Origin: Chlamydia muridarum str. Nigg
GTDB lineage: Bacteria; Chlamydiota; Chlamydiia; Chlamydiales; Chlamydiaceae
Reading direction: 5' to 3'
DNA length: 64,000 bases
Assembly: GCF_000006685.1 (NCBI RefSeq)
Contig: NC_002620.2
Location: 58,905-122,904 of the forward strand
This document shows positions 29,146-39,209 of this stretch, piece by piece (the stretch's first letter is position 1; each line of letters starts with the position of its first letter). A model generated the notes under the pieces. That model was given only the letters and a program-made list of their open reading frames with translations, was not told where the DNA came from and ran no database searches. The translations under genes were made by a program, and so were the position numbers.

Positions 29146-30618
29146 TTAATTTGATTTTCTCGCAGGTTTTGCTTTGTATTCTAAATCAAAAGGTATTCCA
29201 TATAAATTAAAAGCTGCTTTTAGAGTATTTTTTAAATACAGTTCGTAAGGCTTGGTGAGCAGCGTATTGGAATTAATAAAGAGCAAGAAGGAGAATGGCG
29301 TTACCGTTTTGTGAATCGCATAGTAAATGCGTAGACGTTTACCATTAATCACTTGAGGGTGATGTCTTTGCATAGCACCCGCTAGCACCTTATTAACTAG
29401 GGAAGTCGATAGTTTTGTCGTTGCAATGGTGTAGACATCATCTACAGCAGAGAAGATTTGTGAAAGGTTACGGCGCTGTTTTGCTGAAATACAAAGTATT
29501 CGAGCTTGGCCTATATAGGGATCCATTTTTCGCAAATCCTGGACGTAGTGTTCCATCCGAACCCCAAACATTAGGTCCCATTTATTAACGAGAATAACAT
29601 GAGGTTTTTTATATCTCGCAATCAGGGATAAAATGCGTTTATCTTGATAAGAGAGTTGCTGCGTAGCATCTATCACTAATAGGCAAATATCTGCTCGGGA
29701 AATCGCCTTCTCTGTTCGTGAGGAGGACATCCATTCTACAGAATTTTTAATGCTCTTGGCTTTTCGTAGTCCCGCAGTATCTATGAAGACGTATTCTTTA
29801 TCGTTATACGTATAGGAGACATCTACATTGTCTCGTGTAGTTCCAGGAGAGTTATCTGTTATACAGCGCTCTTCTTTAAGAAGCGCATTAACAATGGAGG
29901 ATTTTCCAACATTGGGATGTCCAATGAGAGCCACTTTCAGTGGACGATTTGAGATAGATGGTGTTGTTGTTTGTGCAACAAGTTCTTCCAAGAAAGAAGC
30001 TTCTTCTTGAGATAAAGATTCATTTTCAAAAAGAGTTTCATCTGCGAAAGTATGTAGGGCTACAGAAGATTCCTTAGAGGAGAACTCTTCTTCTTGTGTA
30101 TTTTCTTGTTCTTCTGCAGATGGAAGAGGAATTTCCGCTACCTGACGAATGCGTTCTAACAGCACATCAATATGCTTGTCGTGGCTAGCGGATGTAGCAA
30201 TCATATTAGAGATGCCCAATCCATAGAATTCATGAATGCGCTGGAGGTCCTGTTGAGAATCCGCTTTATTCATGACGAGAATTAATGGTTTTTTTAGAGG
30301 AAGAAGACGTTTTGCAAGCTCTTCATCTTGTTTAGTGATCCCACATCGGATATCTACAACAAGCAAAAGAACAGAAGCCTCTTCTGCGGCAGCTAACGCT
30401 TGTTTATGAATCTGCTTCTGGAATCGGTCTGTAGACTCTTGGTCTACCCCTCCTGTGTCGATAACATGGACAATAGAATCCCAAGCTCGAATTTCTCCAT
30501 ACAAACGATCTCGCGTAGTTCCTTCTTGAGCATTGACAATCGCTAAAGAACGTTTGCATAAGCGGTTAAAAATAGAAGACTTCCCTACATTTGGTCTTCC
30601 TAAAATAGCAATACGCAT
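29146..30618 (-). CDS. der: Ribosome assembly GTPase Der (EngA)
   Basis: Tandem-GTPase factor needed for 50S ribosome maturation. The 490 residues hold the first G domain (GRPNVGKSS, 7-15; DTGGV; NKAD) and the second (GHPNVGKSS around 230; [16 protein letters not shown]), then the C-terminal KH-like domain ([17 protein letters not shown]). An acidic linker of about 60 residues rich in Glu and Ser (about 165-220) joins the two G domains and is longer than usual. The ATG complement is at 30616-30618. Confidence 0.97.
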   Translation of the reverse strand: MRIAILGRPNVGKSSIFNRLCKRSLAIVNAQEGTTRDRLYGEIRAWDSIVHVIDTGGVDQESTDRFQKQIHKQALAAAEEASVLLLVVDIRCGITKQDEELAKRLLPLKKPLILVMNKADSQQDLQRIHEFYGLGISNMIATSASHDKHIDVLLERIRQVAEIPLPSAEEQENTQEEEFSSKESSVALHTFADETLFENESLSQEEASFLEELVAQTTTPSISNRPLKVALIGHPNVGKSSIVNALLKEERCITDNSPGTTRDNVDVSYTYNDKEYVFIDTAGLRKAKSIKNSVEWMSSSRTEKAISRADICLLVIDATQQLSYQDKRILSLIARYKKPHVILVNKWDLMFGVRMEHYVQDLRKMDPYIGQARILCISAKQRRNLSQIFSAVDDVYTIATTKLSTSLVNKVLAGAMQRHHPQVINGKRLRIYYAIHKTVTPFSFLLFINSNTLLTKPYELYLKNTLKAAFNLYGIPFDLEYKAKPARKSN

Positions 30619-30732
30619 AAACAGGCTCTATTAATCCAGAATTGAATAATTAGGAAGAAATGATAAGGAGTAAAAAATTAAATCTAAAGAAATAAAATTA
30701 ACTATTTAAGAGAGCCTTATCGAAAGGAGAGG

Positions 30733-31965
30733 TTATTTCCAAAAACCTTTATCTTTTAACAGAGATAAAATTTTTTCTTTGTCAGAGCACTCATGTTCTA
30801 TGGATAAGGCTTCAGCCTCTTTGAGGAGCTCTCCTAGTAACCGACCAGGAGCAATTCCTCTTGCCATTAAGTCTGGTGCAGAAACTAGAGGAGAGCCGGT
30901 TTGAATCCTTTCTATGAATGAGGCAAGACGAGTTTTCAAGTGGTGTACTCGAGAAATAAACAACTCCTGCTCATGAGGTGTACGCTGTAGTGACAAGAAG
31001 AGCGAAAGGAGTAGGGGGGAGGTTTGTGAAGCAAAAAAATGTGCCCAAAAGATTTTATTATTCTGCTTAGCTCGAAACTGAGGCAAAGCTTCATACCAAT
31101 CTTCTAGTAACCCAAGCTCTTTGTTGGAGACTTTTAAGCGAGAGAAGGCTGCTATAGCCTCTTCCTGTTTTACTTCCTGGAAGAGAGGGAGTAAAAAAGC
31201 GATCTCTGGAATGTGCGGATCCCGAATTCTTTGAGCAAAAGCAATAGTAGAACGTAAAAATCCACTAGGGGAGGCCTTTAACTCTGGGAAGATGATTGGG
31301 AGAACCTTAAGCTTAATAAGTAATTGAAGAGACTCATAAGGTGCTTTGCGAAGCATTTTTTTGAGCTCTTGCCAGATTCTTTCTGGGGAGACCGAGGTCG
31401 GTAAAGATGGAGCCTCTTTGATAATAGCGATCTCTGTTTTCGGGTCTAAAGAAAAGCCCAATGTCGCGGCAAAGCGAATAGCTCTAAGGATACGGAGCTT
31501 ATCTTCTAAAAATCTTTGTTTAGGATGTCCAATTGCTCGAACAACTTTTCTTTCTAGGTCAGCCCTTCCCTCTACTAAATCAAAAAGTTTTTCTTCAAAG
31601 GGGTCATAGTACATGCCATTGATTGTGAAATCCCTTCGAATGGCATCGTCCTTCATAGAAGCAAAAATCACGCGATTGGGGTGACGACCATCTGCGTAAT
31701 CTTCATCACTGCGAAAGGTTGCCACTTCGAACAGTTGTCCATTTTCTTTTACAGCAATAATACCGAAAGCAGCTCCAATGGAAAGAGTATCGGGGAAGAT
31801 AGTAGTCACGATTGTCGGGGAGGCGTTAGTTGCTATATCCACCTCTTCAATGGGGCGGTCCAAGAGCATATCTCGGACACTCCCACCAACAAAATACGCC
31901 TGATACCCAGCATTGCGTAATTTTTGAACAATTTTTTTCGCAGTTTCCAAAGTGGACTGGGTCAT
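30733..31965 (-). CDS. pcnB: Class II tRNA nucleotidyltransferase / poly(A) polymerase family
   Basis: This 410-residue polymerase-beta-superfamily enzyme adds either CCA or poly(A) to RNA 3' ends. Motifs are GGSVRD (27-32), EVDIATNAS (metal site, with E41 in place of the first Asp of DxD), EVATFR, RRDFTINGM (110-118) and FLEDKLRILRAIRFA. The block LSIGAAFGIIAV does not show the G-[RK]-[RK]-F pattern of bacterial poly(A) polymerase I, so CCA addition looks at least as likely as the usual pcnB name. The tRNA gene in this window lacks an encoded CCA, so the cell needs such an enzyme. It lies 14 bases after clpX. Confidence 0.85.
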   Translation of the reverse strand: MTQSTLETAKKIVQKLRNAGYQAYFVGGSVRDMLLDRPIEEVDIATNASPTIVTTIFPDTLSIGAAFGIIAVKENGQLFEVATFRSDEDYADGRHPNRVIFASMKDDAIRRDFTINGMYYDPFEEKLFDLVEGRADLERKVVRAIGHPKQRFLEDKLRILRAIRFAATLGFSLDPKTEIAIIKEAPSLPTSVSPERIWQELKKMLRKAPYESLQLLIKLKVLPIIFPELKASPSGFLRSTIAFAQRIRDPHIPEIAFLLPLFQEVKQEEAIAAFSRLKVSNKELGLLEDWYEALPQFRAKQNNKIFWAHFFASQTSPLLLSLFLSLQRTPHEQELFISRVHHLKTRLASFIERIQTGSPLVSAPDLMARGIAPGRLLGELLKEAEALSIEHECSDKEKILSLLKDKGFWK

Positions 31966-31979
31966 GCAATTCCTAAAAG

Positions 31980-33239
31980 TTAAGCAATAGCCTCTGGAGA
32001 TCTTTGAATAATTACAGGAGATTTGTTTTGCGTAATAGTGTCTTCCTCTATGCGAATAGATTCCACCGTAGGATCAGATGGTATTTCGAACATAAGATCT
32101 CGAAGAAGATTCTCTAGAATCATTCCTAAAGCACGGGCTCCTGTCTTTGCTTGCTTCGCTTTTTGCGCTATAGCATAAAGAGCTTCTTTTTCGAAAATTA
32201 ACTTTACGTTTTCTTCTGCGAATAACTCTGTATATTGCTTAACAATAGCGTTAGCTGGCTCAGTAAGAATTTCAACGAGCTCATCTAGGGTAAGCTCCTC
32301 GCAATTGACAATACAGTTAAATCGGCCAATAAATTCTGGGATCATTCCAAATGCGATTAAATCTTCTGTTTCTACTTTTGCGAGAAGACGATCGCGATCA
32401 GTGACAGCAAGATCTGTTTCTTCGGAAAATCCTATGGTCGTTCTGCCTAGTCTTTTAGCAATAATTTTATCCAAATTAACGAAAGCTCCTCCCACAATGA
32501 AAAGAATATTTTCCGTATTTACACGAATATATTCCTGGTTAGGGTGCTTTCTTCCCCCTTTAGGCGGGATGTTAGCAACGGTGCCTTCTATGATTTTCAA
32601 AAGAGCCTGTTGGACTCCTTCTCCAGAAACATCTCGAGTGATAGAAACATTAGCTGTTGTGCGACCAATTTTATCGATCTCATCGATGTAAATAATTCCA
32701 CGCTCTGCGCGGGCTACATCATAATCCGCTGCTTGCAGGAGGCGTAAGACAATATTTTCTACGTCTTCTCCTACATAACCAGCTTCTGTTAAGGTTGTTG
32801 CATCCGCGATCGTAAATGGGACATCCAAAATTTTTGCTAACGTTTTGGCAATCAGAGTCTTCCCTGATCCCGTTGGGCCTAGCAACAATACATTGGATTT
32901 CCCATAACTGACCTGCTTATCCTGCATGAGGGCTCGGATCCGCTTATAGTGATTATAGACAGCGACCGAAATCGTTTTTTTGGCACGTTCTTGCCCAACA
33001 ACATAGGAGTCTATGTGGCGTTTGATCTCTTTAGGAGTTAACACTTTCAGACTTGTCTGAGGTGCTGTTTGAGATGTTGAGACCTCTTGTGCTGCGGGAG
33101 TTGGAGTTTTATCCAAAATCCCGGAGCACAGTTTAATACAATAGTCACAAATGTAGACCGATGGACCAGCGATGAGTTTCTCAACATCCTTCTCAGATCG
33201 CCCACAAAAAGAACAGATCGCAAGATTTTTTTTTGTCAT
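31980..33239 (-). CDS. clpX: ClpX unfoldase
   Basis: Hexameric AAA+ ATPase that unfolds substrates for ClpP. The 419 residues start with the zinc-binding domain (C9, C12, C31, C34), followed by Walker A GPTGSGKT, Walker [12 protein letters not shown], the pore loop GYVGEDVE, sensor region IPEFIGRF and the C-terminal [13 protein letters not shown]. It lies 9 bases downstream of clpP, and the two are co-transcribed. The product presumably works with ClpP2 encoded here. Confidence 0.98.
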   Translation of the reverse strand: MTKKNLAICSFCGRSEKDVEKLIAGPSVYICDYCIKLCSGILDKTPTPAAQEVSTSQTAPQTSLKVLTPKEIKRHIDSYVVGQERAKKTISVAVYNHYKRIRALMQDKQVSYGKSNVLLLGPTGSGKTLIAKTLAKILDVPFTIADATTLTEAGYVGEDVENIVLRLLQAADYDVARAERGIIYIDEIDKIGRTTANVSITRDVSGEGVQQALLKIIEGTVANIPPKGGRKHPNQEYIRVNTENILFIVGGAFVNLDKIIAKRLGRTTIGFSEETDLAVTDRDRLLAKVETEDLIAFGMIPEFIGRFNCIVNCEELTLDELVEILTEPANAIVKQYTELFAEENVKLIFEKEALYAIAQKAKQAKTGARALGMILENLLRDLMFEIPSDPTVESIRIEEDTITQNKSPVIIQRSPEAIA

Positions 33240-33248
33240 AATACTTCT

Positions 33249-33860
33249 CTAAGACACAATGTTCTTATCTTTTGTCTCTTTTGCTGAAGAGACAACCTTG
33301 TCGATTAGCCCGTAAGCAATAGCCTCTTCCGCTCCCATAAAGAAGTCTCGCTCTGAGTCTTCAATAATTTTTTCTACTGGCTGACCAGTACATTCAGCTA
33401 GAATATTAGAAAGGTGTTTTTTCAATGTTAAAATCTCAGCAGCTTGTAGCTGAATATCTGCAGAGGTTCCAATGATTCCCCCAGAAGGCTGGTGGATCAT
33501 CATGCGGCTGTGAGGTAAGGCATAACGTTTCCCTTTCGTCCCTGCAGAAAGCAGAAGAGCTCCCATGGAAGCTGCTTGACCGATACAGTAGGTATTTACA
33601 TCACAACCCAGAAAACGAATGGTATCGTAGATCGCTAACCCTGCTGTGATATACCCTCCTGGGGAATTGATGAAAATTTGGATGTCTTTTGTAGGGTCCT
33701 CGGACATCAGAAATAGAAGCTGGGCTATGACCGTATTTGCCAAAGGCTCGGTAATTTCTTGCCCAATCATGACTATACGGTCCTTTAGCAGCCGAGAATA
33801 AATATCCATAGCTCGTTCGCCGCGACCCGTGTCTTCAACAACGTATGGTACCAACGTCAT
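33249..33860 (-). CDS. clpP: ClpP protease subunit (ClpP2 type)
   Basis: Serine protease barrel subunit that degrades proteins delivered by ClpX. The 203 residues show Ser98 in [14 protein letters not shown], His123 in MMIHQPSGG and a C-terminal aspartate in [18 protein letters not shown]. An in-frame ATG at 33878 would add MRGSTH, but that stretch holds the ribosome site AGAGGAAG, so I place the start at 33860 ([10 protein letters not shown]). Chlamydiae encode a second ClpP elsewhere, and this one sits with clpX. Confidence 0.96.
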   Translation of the reverse strand: MTLVPYVVEDTGRGERAMDIYSRLLKDRIVMIGQEITEPLANTVIAQLLFLMSEDPTKDIQIFINSPGGYITAGLAIYDTIRFLGCDVNTYCIGQAASMGALLLSAGTKGKRYALPHSRMMIHQPSGGIIGTSADIQLQAAEILTLKKHLSNILAECTGQPVEKIIEDSERDFFMGAEEAIAYGLIDKVVSSAKETKDKNIVS

Positions 33861-33978
33861 ATGTGTGCTTCCTCTCAAATCATTTGGTTACAGGTGTGCG
33901 TACGTCATATCTACTCTTGACCCATAGAAGGGAGGGATCCCATCTAATTAAAAATACACCTACGCATTAAAATGATGA

Positions 33979-34007
33979 ATTCTATGTTTAAGTGTTTCTT
34001 GGGTCAA
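33979..34007 (-). promoter_or_regulatory. Promoter of clpP-clpX
   Basis: On the minus strand TTGACC (34002-34007), a 17-base spacer and TAGAAT (33979-33984) make one of the best sigma-70-like promoters in the window. It lies in the 167-base gap between tig and clpP and predicts a leader of about 110 bases. It would give clpPX, and perhaps pcnB, expression independent of tig. Confidence 0.65.
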
Positions 34008-34027
34008 GCGTTTTCCTGCGATCAAAA

Positions 34028-35356
34028 CTAAGAGGGGACAACCTCTAGATCTTTTTTCTCAGCTGAAATAGCTTCAATTGCTTTATGATAAGTTAATCGA
34101 TCGCGAGCAGCAAGGACTAACTCTTGGAGCATTTCATTAGAAATATCTTTAGGAGGATGAGCTCCAAAGCGTTCTCTCGAACAAACGTCCATCATACGTT
34201 GAAGTTCTTCTCTAGAGATGGATAATTCTTTCTCTGAGAAAACTTTTTGCGTTAAGAACAAAAGCTTCACAGCTTTTCTAGCATCTGCTTTTGCTTCTTC
34301 TAGTAAGGTTTGTTTTTGTTCTTCTAGTTCAGAGTCTGAGCAATACTTAACCAACCGGGCATTTAAAAGTTTTTCTCTAGAGAGAATTTCTTCGCGTTCC
34401 TGTAACAAACTTTGCGGCAGGTCAAAATCGATGAGCTGAGCTAAAGCATCTTCTGCAGCAGAAAAGCGTTTTTGATGATGCTCTTCCTTAGCCTGGTTTT
34501 CTAGCTGTATACGAAGTTTTTTCTTCAAATCTTCTAGAGATTCTGCTTGCAACTGCCGAGCTTTTTCATCATCCATTTCTGGGGACGAAATTTCAATAAC
34601 AGCGTTGACTGTGAAAGTAAGAAGATCTCCGTTTAAAAAGGATTGAATATCCTCAGAAGCAATCTCTTCTTCCACACGATGGCCTGTGGACACATTTAAA
34701 AATCTAGCTTTAAAAGCGTCTGTCATATCCTCTTCGCTAATTTTGAAATATTTGTTTTCAAAAATAGCAACTGGATTTGAGTTAAGATCTCCCTTTTTAG
34801 ACACATGTAGAGATAAGGAGATGAAGTCGCCTTCTTGAGAAGGTCTTGTAACAGGGGTTTTTGTTGCAAAAAAGTAAGCAACATTTTTTAAGCCATTCTC
34901 TAAATCTTCGTCGGAGATTTCTTTTACAGGCTCTGGGTCTGAAAGATTCAATTGTTCCCATGGAAGAGATGGAATAACTGGGAACGCTTCGTATAGGAAA
35001 GAAACAACGCCCCCGTCCGCAGCATTACAAGAGTCAACTGTAGAAGAACGAACTGCTTTTGGAGATAACGGCTTTCGATCACACATTTGTGAAAGAGCTT
35101 CGAAAGAAGCGCGAAGCAAAAAACGTCGAAGTTCTTGCTCAACTTGAGTCGCGTAGCGAGCTTCAATAATATTATCAGGAGCTTTCCCTTTACGAAAACC
35201 GGGCAATACTACATTCTTTTTAACAGTCTTGAGAGCTTCTTTATGACATTTTTGAGTGACCAAGGGATTGGCCTGGACTTTTGCTGATACAACGCAGCCT
35301 GCGGTTTCTTCGATATTTATAGAAAACAAATCGTTAGAAAAATCTCGTGAAGACAC
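34028..35356 (-). CDS. tig: Trigger factor
   Basis: Ribosome-bound chaperone that meets nascent chains. The 442 residues contain the N-terminal ribosome-binding domain with the signature GFRKGKAP ([14 protein letters not shown]), a PPIase-like middle domain ([11 protein letters not shown]...), and a long helical C-terminal arm. The open frame extends upstream to 35602, but that extension runs through the tRNA-Gly gene, so it is not coding. The start is the GTG at 35354-35356 ([11 protein letters not shown]), preceded by AAAAGGG. The tRNA gene ends 36 bases upstream on the same strand, so tig may be made from the tRNA transcript. Confidence 0.95.
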
Positions 35357-35391
35357 AGAATACCCTTTTGGTAAGTTATCCGGGAAAGAGA

Positions 35392-35464
<73 letters not shown>

Positions 35465-35475
35465 AGAAGAAAAAC

Positions 35476-35505
35476 ATTCTAGATAATCAGAGGAGTTTTT
35501 CGCAA
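35476..35505 (-). promoter_or_regulatory. Promoter of tRNA-Gly (and probably tig)
   Basis: TTGCGA (35500-35505), 18 bases and TAGAAT (35476-35481) on the minus strand place a start close to the tRNA 5' end at 35463. No other promoter is evident between the tRNA and tig. Confidence 0.6.
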
Positions 35506-35713
35506 TCCTTTGCTTTGAGGTTTTGTAAAAAAATTGGTGTGAAAATTTTTGAAGGGGAGTGGAAGGGGGTAAAAAAGAAAAAAATTGACTGTAGGCTACC
35601 ATAAAAAGGGGGAAAAGCGAGAGAAGGTGAGAGCGTCAAAATTTTCATTGATTTAGCAGATGCAAACAGGTACAAGTAACAGGTCTGTGAACCCCCTATG
35701 CTTTAGAGGAGAA

Positions 35714-38700
35714 ATGCTTAATTTTCGTAAATTAAGAAGAGATTTTACAGCTAACATATTGCAAGACGGAAAAGAGTTATTTACTCAAGGCGCTGTGGTT
35801 AGTGCAAAAATCTTGTCCATGAATAGCGAGACAGTGTGTATTAGTGCACAAATTCGAGGTTCATACGACAATGTTTACGAGTGCGAAATTGAAGTAGATC
35901 GAGCGGAATCTGATACTATAGATTCTAACTGCGATTGTTCTTACAATTATGACTGTCAGCATATCGTAGCCTTACTATTTTATTTGGAGCAGTACTTTAA
36001 TGAAATGGTGGTTACCTACTCCAAGGAGGCAGGTCTTTCTTCTAATGAGGAAGTGAGCAAGGAGTTGCAAGAAACTTTTGTTGTAGCGGCGACGCGGGAA
36101 GAGGAGCGTAGAGATCGCGAACATCAAAAAGAGATCCTTCGAGAATATAATCACGCTGCTAATGTATTAAGTGAAAATCCTTTCTTCTTACCTCTAGAAT
36201 ATTCTGAGAAAGATAGCGCAGAGCTCGCAGTTTTGTTCGTTCCTCAAAAAAATGAAAAAGAAGTTTTTTCTCCCAATCAGCCTATAGAATTTCAGCTCGT
36301 TTTGCGTCTTCCAGGGCGTTCCAAACCTTTTTACATTTCTAATATCAAGACTTTTCTAGAAGGGGTGTTGTATCAAGAGCCCATAGTTTTCAGTGGAAGA
36401 CGCTTCTTCTTTACTCTGCAATCTTTCAGTGCATCGGATAGGAAGCTCATTGATTTACTGATTCGTTATGCACGTTATGCTACGGGGAATGCAGAAGAAA
36501 AATTATTGAAATCGGCCTTTTTGACTCCAGCATCTTTAGGAATGATTTTATCTAAAATGTTGGAACATCAAATGGCGGAAAGTGGAGGGGTTAAGTTAGG
36601 AGAGCGAGAGTGTTTTCAGGGGATTTTTTGTGGTAATTTAGAAGAACCTCTGTTTTGGTCTGTATCTCCAGCTAAGATGAAGTTTCATTTGGATTATTTT
36701 GATACTCCTTACAAAGCTTTATTAATGAAACCTCTAGTTGTAGTGGATGAGGAAGAGATCCAGCCAGAGCACGCGGTGCTTTTGGAGTCGAATTGTCCCG
36801 GCATCATTCACAAGAATGTGTATCATCATTTCTTGCCCCAGATCAAGCGTGCGCACATAAGAACTTTTGCAGGATTACGTGATGTAGCCATTCCGGAAGC
36901 TCTTTTTGGTTCTTTTTGTGAAAATGCCTTGCCGGTGTTCCGAGATTACGCGGAATTGTCCAATATCGAAGCTTTAAATGTTTTCAGTACGTTACCCTAC
37001 ACAGAAGAATTACGAGGAGTCTGTGATATCAGCTATCTGGATGGAGAGCTCGAGGCGAAGCTCTTTTTCCTATACGATGGGCAAAGGGTGCCTGCTACCT
37101 CGTTTTCTTTGCAGTACCAAGACGTGCGTGCTTTTGTCCGACCTGATGGGATTTTAGCTCGAAACTTAGTTGAAGAGAGAAAAATTTTAGAAGAGGTGTT
37201 TGCGGGATTTATTTACGACGAACGCGATGGGGCATTCCATGTAAAAAGTGAGAAGAAGATCGTTGAATTCATGACAGAAACGATCCCTAATAATCAGCAT
37301 CGAATTACGTTTAATTGCCCAGAAACTCTTTCGGATCAATTTATCTATGATGAAACCGTATTTGATCTTACTTTCAGAGCGGGAGCAGATATTAACTATT
37401 ACGAAGCAGAGTTAAAAGTTCATGGGTTATTGAAAGGAATCAGCTTGGACTTGCTGTGGGATTGCATCAGTGCGAAAAAACGATTCTTAGAGTTGCCTAA
37501 GAAGGGCTGTCAGTTGAAGAAGGCTCGTCGAGGAAAAGCCCAAGCTTCGAAGCTCCCTTGTATTCTTGTCCTGGATTTAGAGAAGATTGCTCCTGTTATT
37601 CAAATTTTCAATGAAATCGGTTTCCAGGTTTTAGATGATTTTGTAGAAAAATGTCCTTTATGGAGTTTATCTGGTATTTCCTCTGCATCTTTCAAAAATC
37701 TTCCAGTTAACTTTTCTATGACGGAAGATCTTGCTGAGATACAGAAGCAGATTCGTGGGGAAGTTGATTTTGAATTCCAAGAGGTCCCTTCTCAAATTCA
37801 AGCAACTTTACGATCCTATCAGAAAGATGGGGTGCATTGGTTAGAGCGTTTGCGTAAAATGCACCTTAACGGCATCCTCGCGGATGACATGGGATTAGGG
37901 AAAACATTACAAACGATTATTGCTGTTACGCAAAGTCGATTGGAAAAAGGCGGTGGGTGTTCTTTAATCATTTGCCCAACGTCTTTGGTATATAACTGGA
38001 AAGAAGAGTTTCGAAAATTTAATCCAGAATTTAAAACGTTGGTAATTGATGGTATTCCATCACAACGACGCAAACAGTTATCTTCTTTAGAAGAATATGA
38101 TGTTGCTATTACTTCTTACAATTTACTACAAAAAGATATCGATATTTATAAAGACTTCCTCTTTGATTACGTTGTACTCGATGAAGCGCATCATATTAAG
38201 AATCGCACCACGCGTAATGCTAAATCAGTAAAAATGATTCGAGCTTGTCACCGCTTGATTCTTACAGGAACTCCAATCGAAAATTCGCTAGAAGAACTAT
38301 GGAGTCTGTTTGACTTCCTCATGCCAGGACTTCTTAGTAGTTATGATCGCTTTGTTGGTAAGTACATCCGTATTGGCAACTACATGGGGAACAAGGCGGA
38401 CAATGTGGAGGCTTTAAGAAGAAAAGTCGCTCCATTTATTCTTCGTAGAATGAAAGAGGATGTCTTAGAAGATCTGCCTCCAGTTTCTGAAATTCTGTAT
38501 CATTGTCATCTCACCGAATCTCAAAGGGAATTGTATCAGTCTTACGCGGCCTCAGCTCGGCAAGAGTTGTCTCGTTTAGTGAAACAAGAAGGATTTGAGA
38601 GAATTCATATTCATGTGTTGGCTACGCTTACACGCTTAAAACAGATTTGTTGTCATCCAGCAATTTTTGCGAAAGATACTCCAGAACCAGGAGATTCTGC

Positions 38701-39205
38701 AAAATACGATATGTTAATGGATCTATTAGGTTCGCTAGTAGATTCTGGACACAAGACTGTTGTGTTTAGTCAGTACACTAAGATGCTAGGGATCATAAAA
38801 CAAGATTTAGAAGCAAAAGGGGTGCCTTTTGTGTATCTTGATGGTTCCACCAAGAACAGATTAGAGATAGTTCAACAGTTTAATGAAGATCCTAGTTTAC
38901 TCGTTTTCTTAGTTTCTTTAAAAGCTGGTGGAACAGGATTGAACTTGGTTGGAGCTGATACAGTGATCCATTATGATATGTGGTGGAATCCAGCTGTTGA
39001 GAATCAAGCAACCGATAGGGTACATCGTATTGGCCAGAGTCGCTCGGTCTCTTCCTATAAGCTAGTTACGTTAAATACAATCGAAGAAAAGATCTTGAGT
39101 TTGCAGAACAGGAAAAAGGGTCTTGTAAAGAAAGTGATCAATTCTGATGATGAAGTCGTTTCTAAGTTAACTTGGGAAGAAGTGCTCGAACTTCTACAGA
39201 TATAG
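35714..39205 (+). CDS. SWI/SNF2-family helicase with SWIM zinc finger
   Basis: DEAD/H superfamily 2 ATPase of the SNF2 type (CT708), expected to remodel protein-DNA or RNA polymerase complexes. In the 1163-residue form, a SWIM finger C-D-C-x5-C-Q-H lies at 73-83, a long middle region without recognised motifs follows, then motif I DDMGLGKT (724-731), DEAH (823-826), LTGTPIENSLEELWSLFDFL and the C-terminal helicase half with QYTKML, KAGGTGLNLVGAD and DRVHRIGQ. An ATG 54 bases upstream is in frame, but AGAGGAG right before 35714 decides for MLNFRKLRRDF. mreB follows after 4 bases. Confidence 0.93.
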   Translation: MLNFRKLRRDFTANILQDGKELFTQGAVVSAKILSMNSETVCISAQIRGSYDNVYECEIEVDRAESDTIDSNCDCSYNYDCQHIVALLFYLEQYFNEMVVTYSKEAGLSSNEEVSKELQETFVVAATREEERRDREHQKEILREYNHAANVLSENPFFLPLEYSEKDSAELAVLFVPQKNEKEVFSPNQPIEFQLVLRLPGRSKPFYISNIKTFLEGVLYQEPIVFSGRRFFFTLQSFSASDRKLIDLLIRYARYATGNAEEKLLKSAFLTPASLGMILSKMLEHQMAESGGVKLGERECFQGIFCGNLEEPLFWSVSPAKMKFHLDYFDTPYKALLMKPLVVVDEEEIQPEHAVLLESNCPGIIHKNVYHHFLPQIKRAHIRTFAGLRDVAIPEALFGSFCENALPVFRDYAELSNIEALNVFSTLPYTEELRGVCDISYLDGELEAKLFFLYDGQRVPATSFSLQYQDVRAFVRPDGILARNLVEERKILEEVFAGFIYDERDGAFHVKSEKKIVEFMTETIPNNQHRITFNCPETLSDQFIYDETVFDLTFRAGADINYYEAELKVHGLLKGISLDLLWDCISAKKRFLELPKKGCQLKKARRGKAQASKLPCILVLDLEKIAPVIQIFNEIGFQVLDDFVEKCPLWSLSGISSASFKNLPVNFSMTEDLAEIQKQIRGEVDFEFQEVPSQIQATLRSYQKDGVHWLERLRKMHLNGILADDMGLGKTLQTIIAVTQSRLEKGGGCSLIICPTSLVYNWKEEFRKFNPEFKTLVIDGIPSQRRKQLSSLEEYDVAITSYNLLQKDIDIYKDFLFDYVVLDEAHHIKNRTTRNAKSVKMIRACHRLILTGTPIENSLEELWSLFDFLMPGLLSSYDRFVGKYIRIGNYMGNKADNVEALRRKVAPFILRRMKEDVLEDLPPVSEILYHCHLTESQRELYQSYAASARQELSRLVKQEGFERIHIHVLATLTRLKQICCHPAIFAKDTPEPGDSAKYDMLMDLLGSLVDSGHKTVVFSQYTKMLGIIKQDLEAKGVPFVYLDGSTKNRLEIVQQFNEDPSLLVFLVSLKAGGTGLNLVGADTVIHYDMWWNPAVENQATDRVHRIGQSRSVSSYKLVTLNTIEEKILSLQNRKKGLVKKVINSDDEVVSKLTWEEVLELLQI

Positions 39206-39209
39206 TTTT

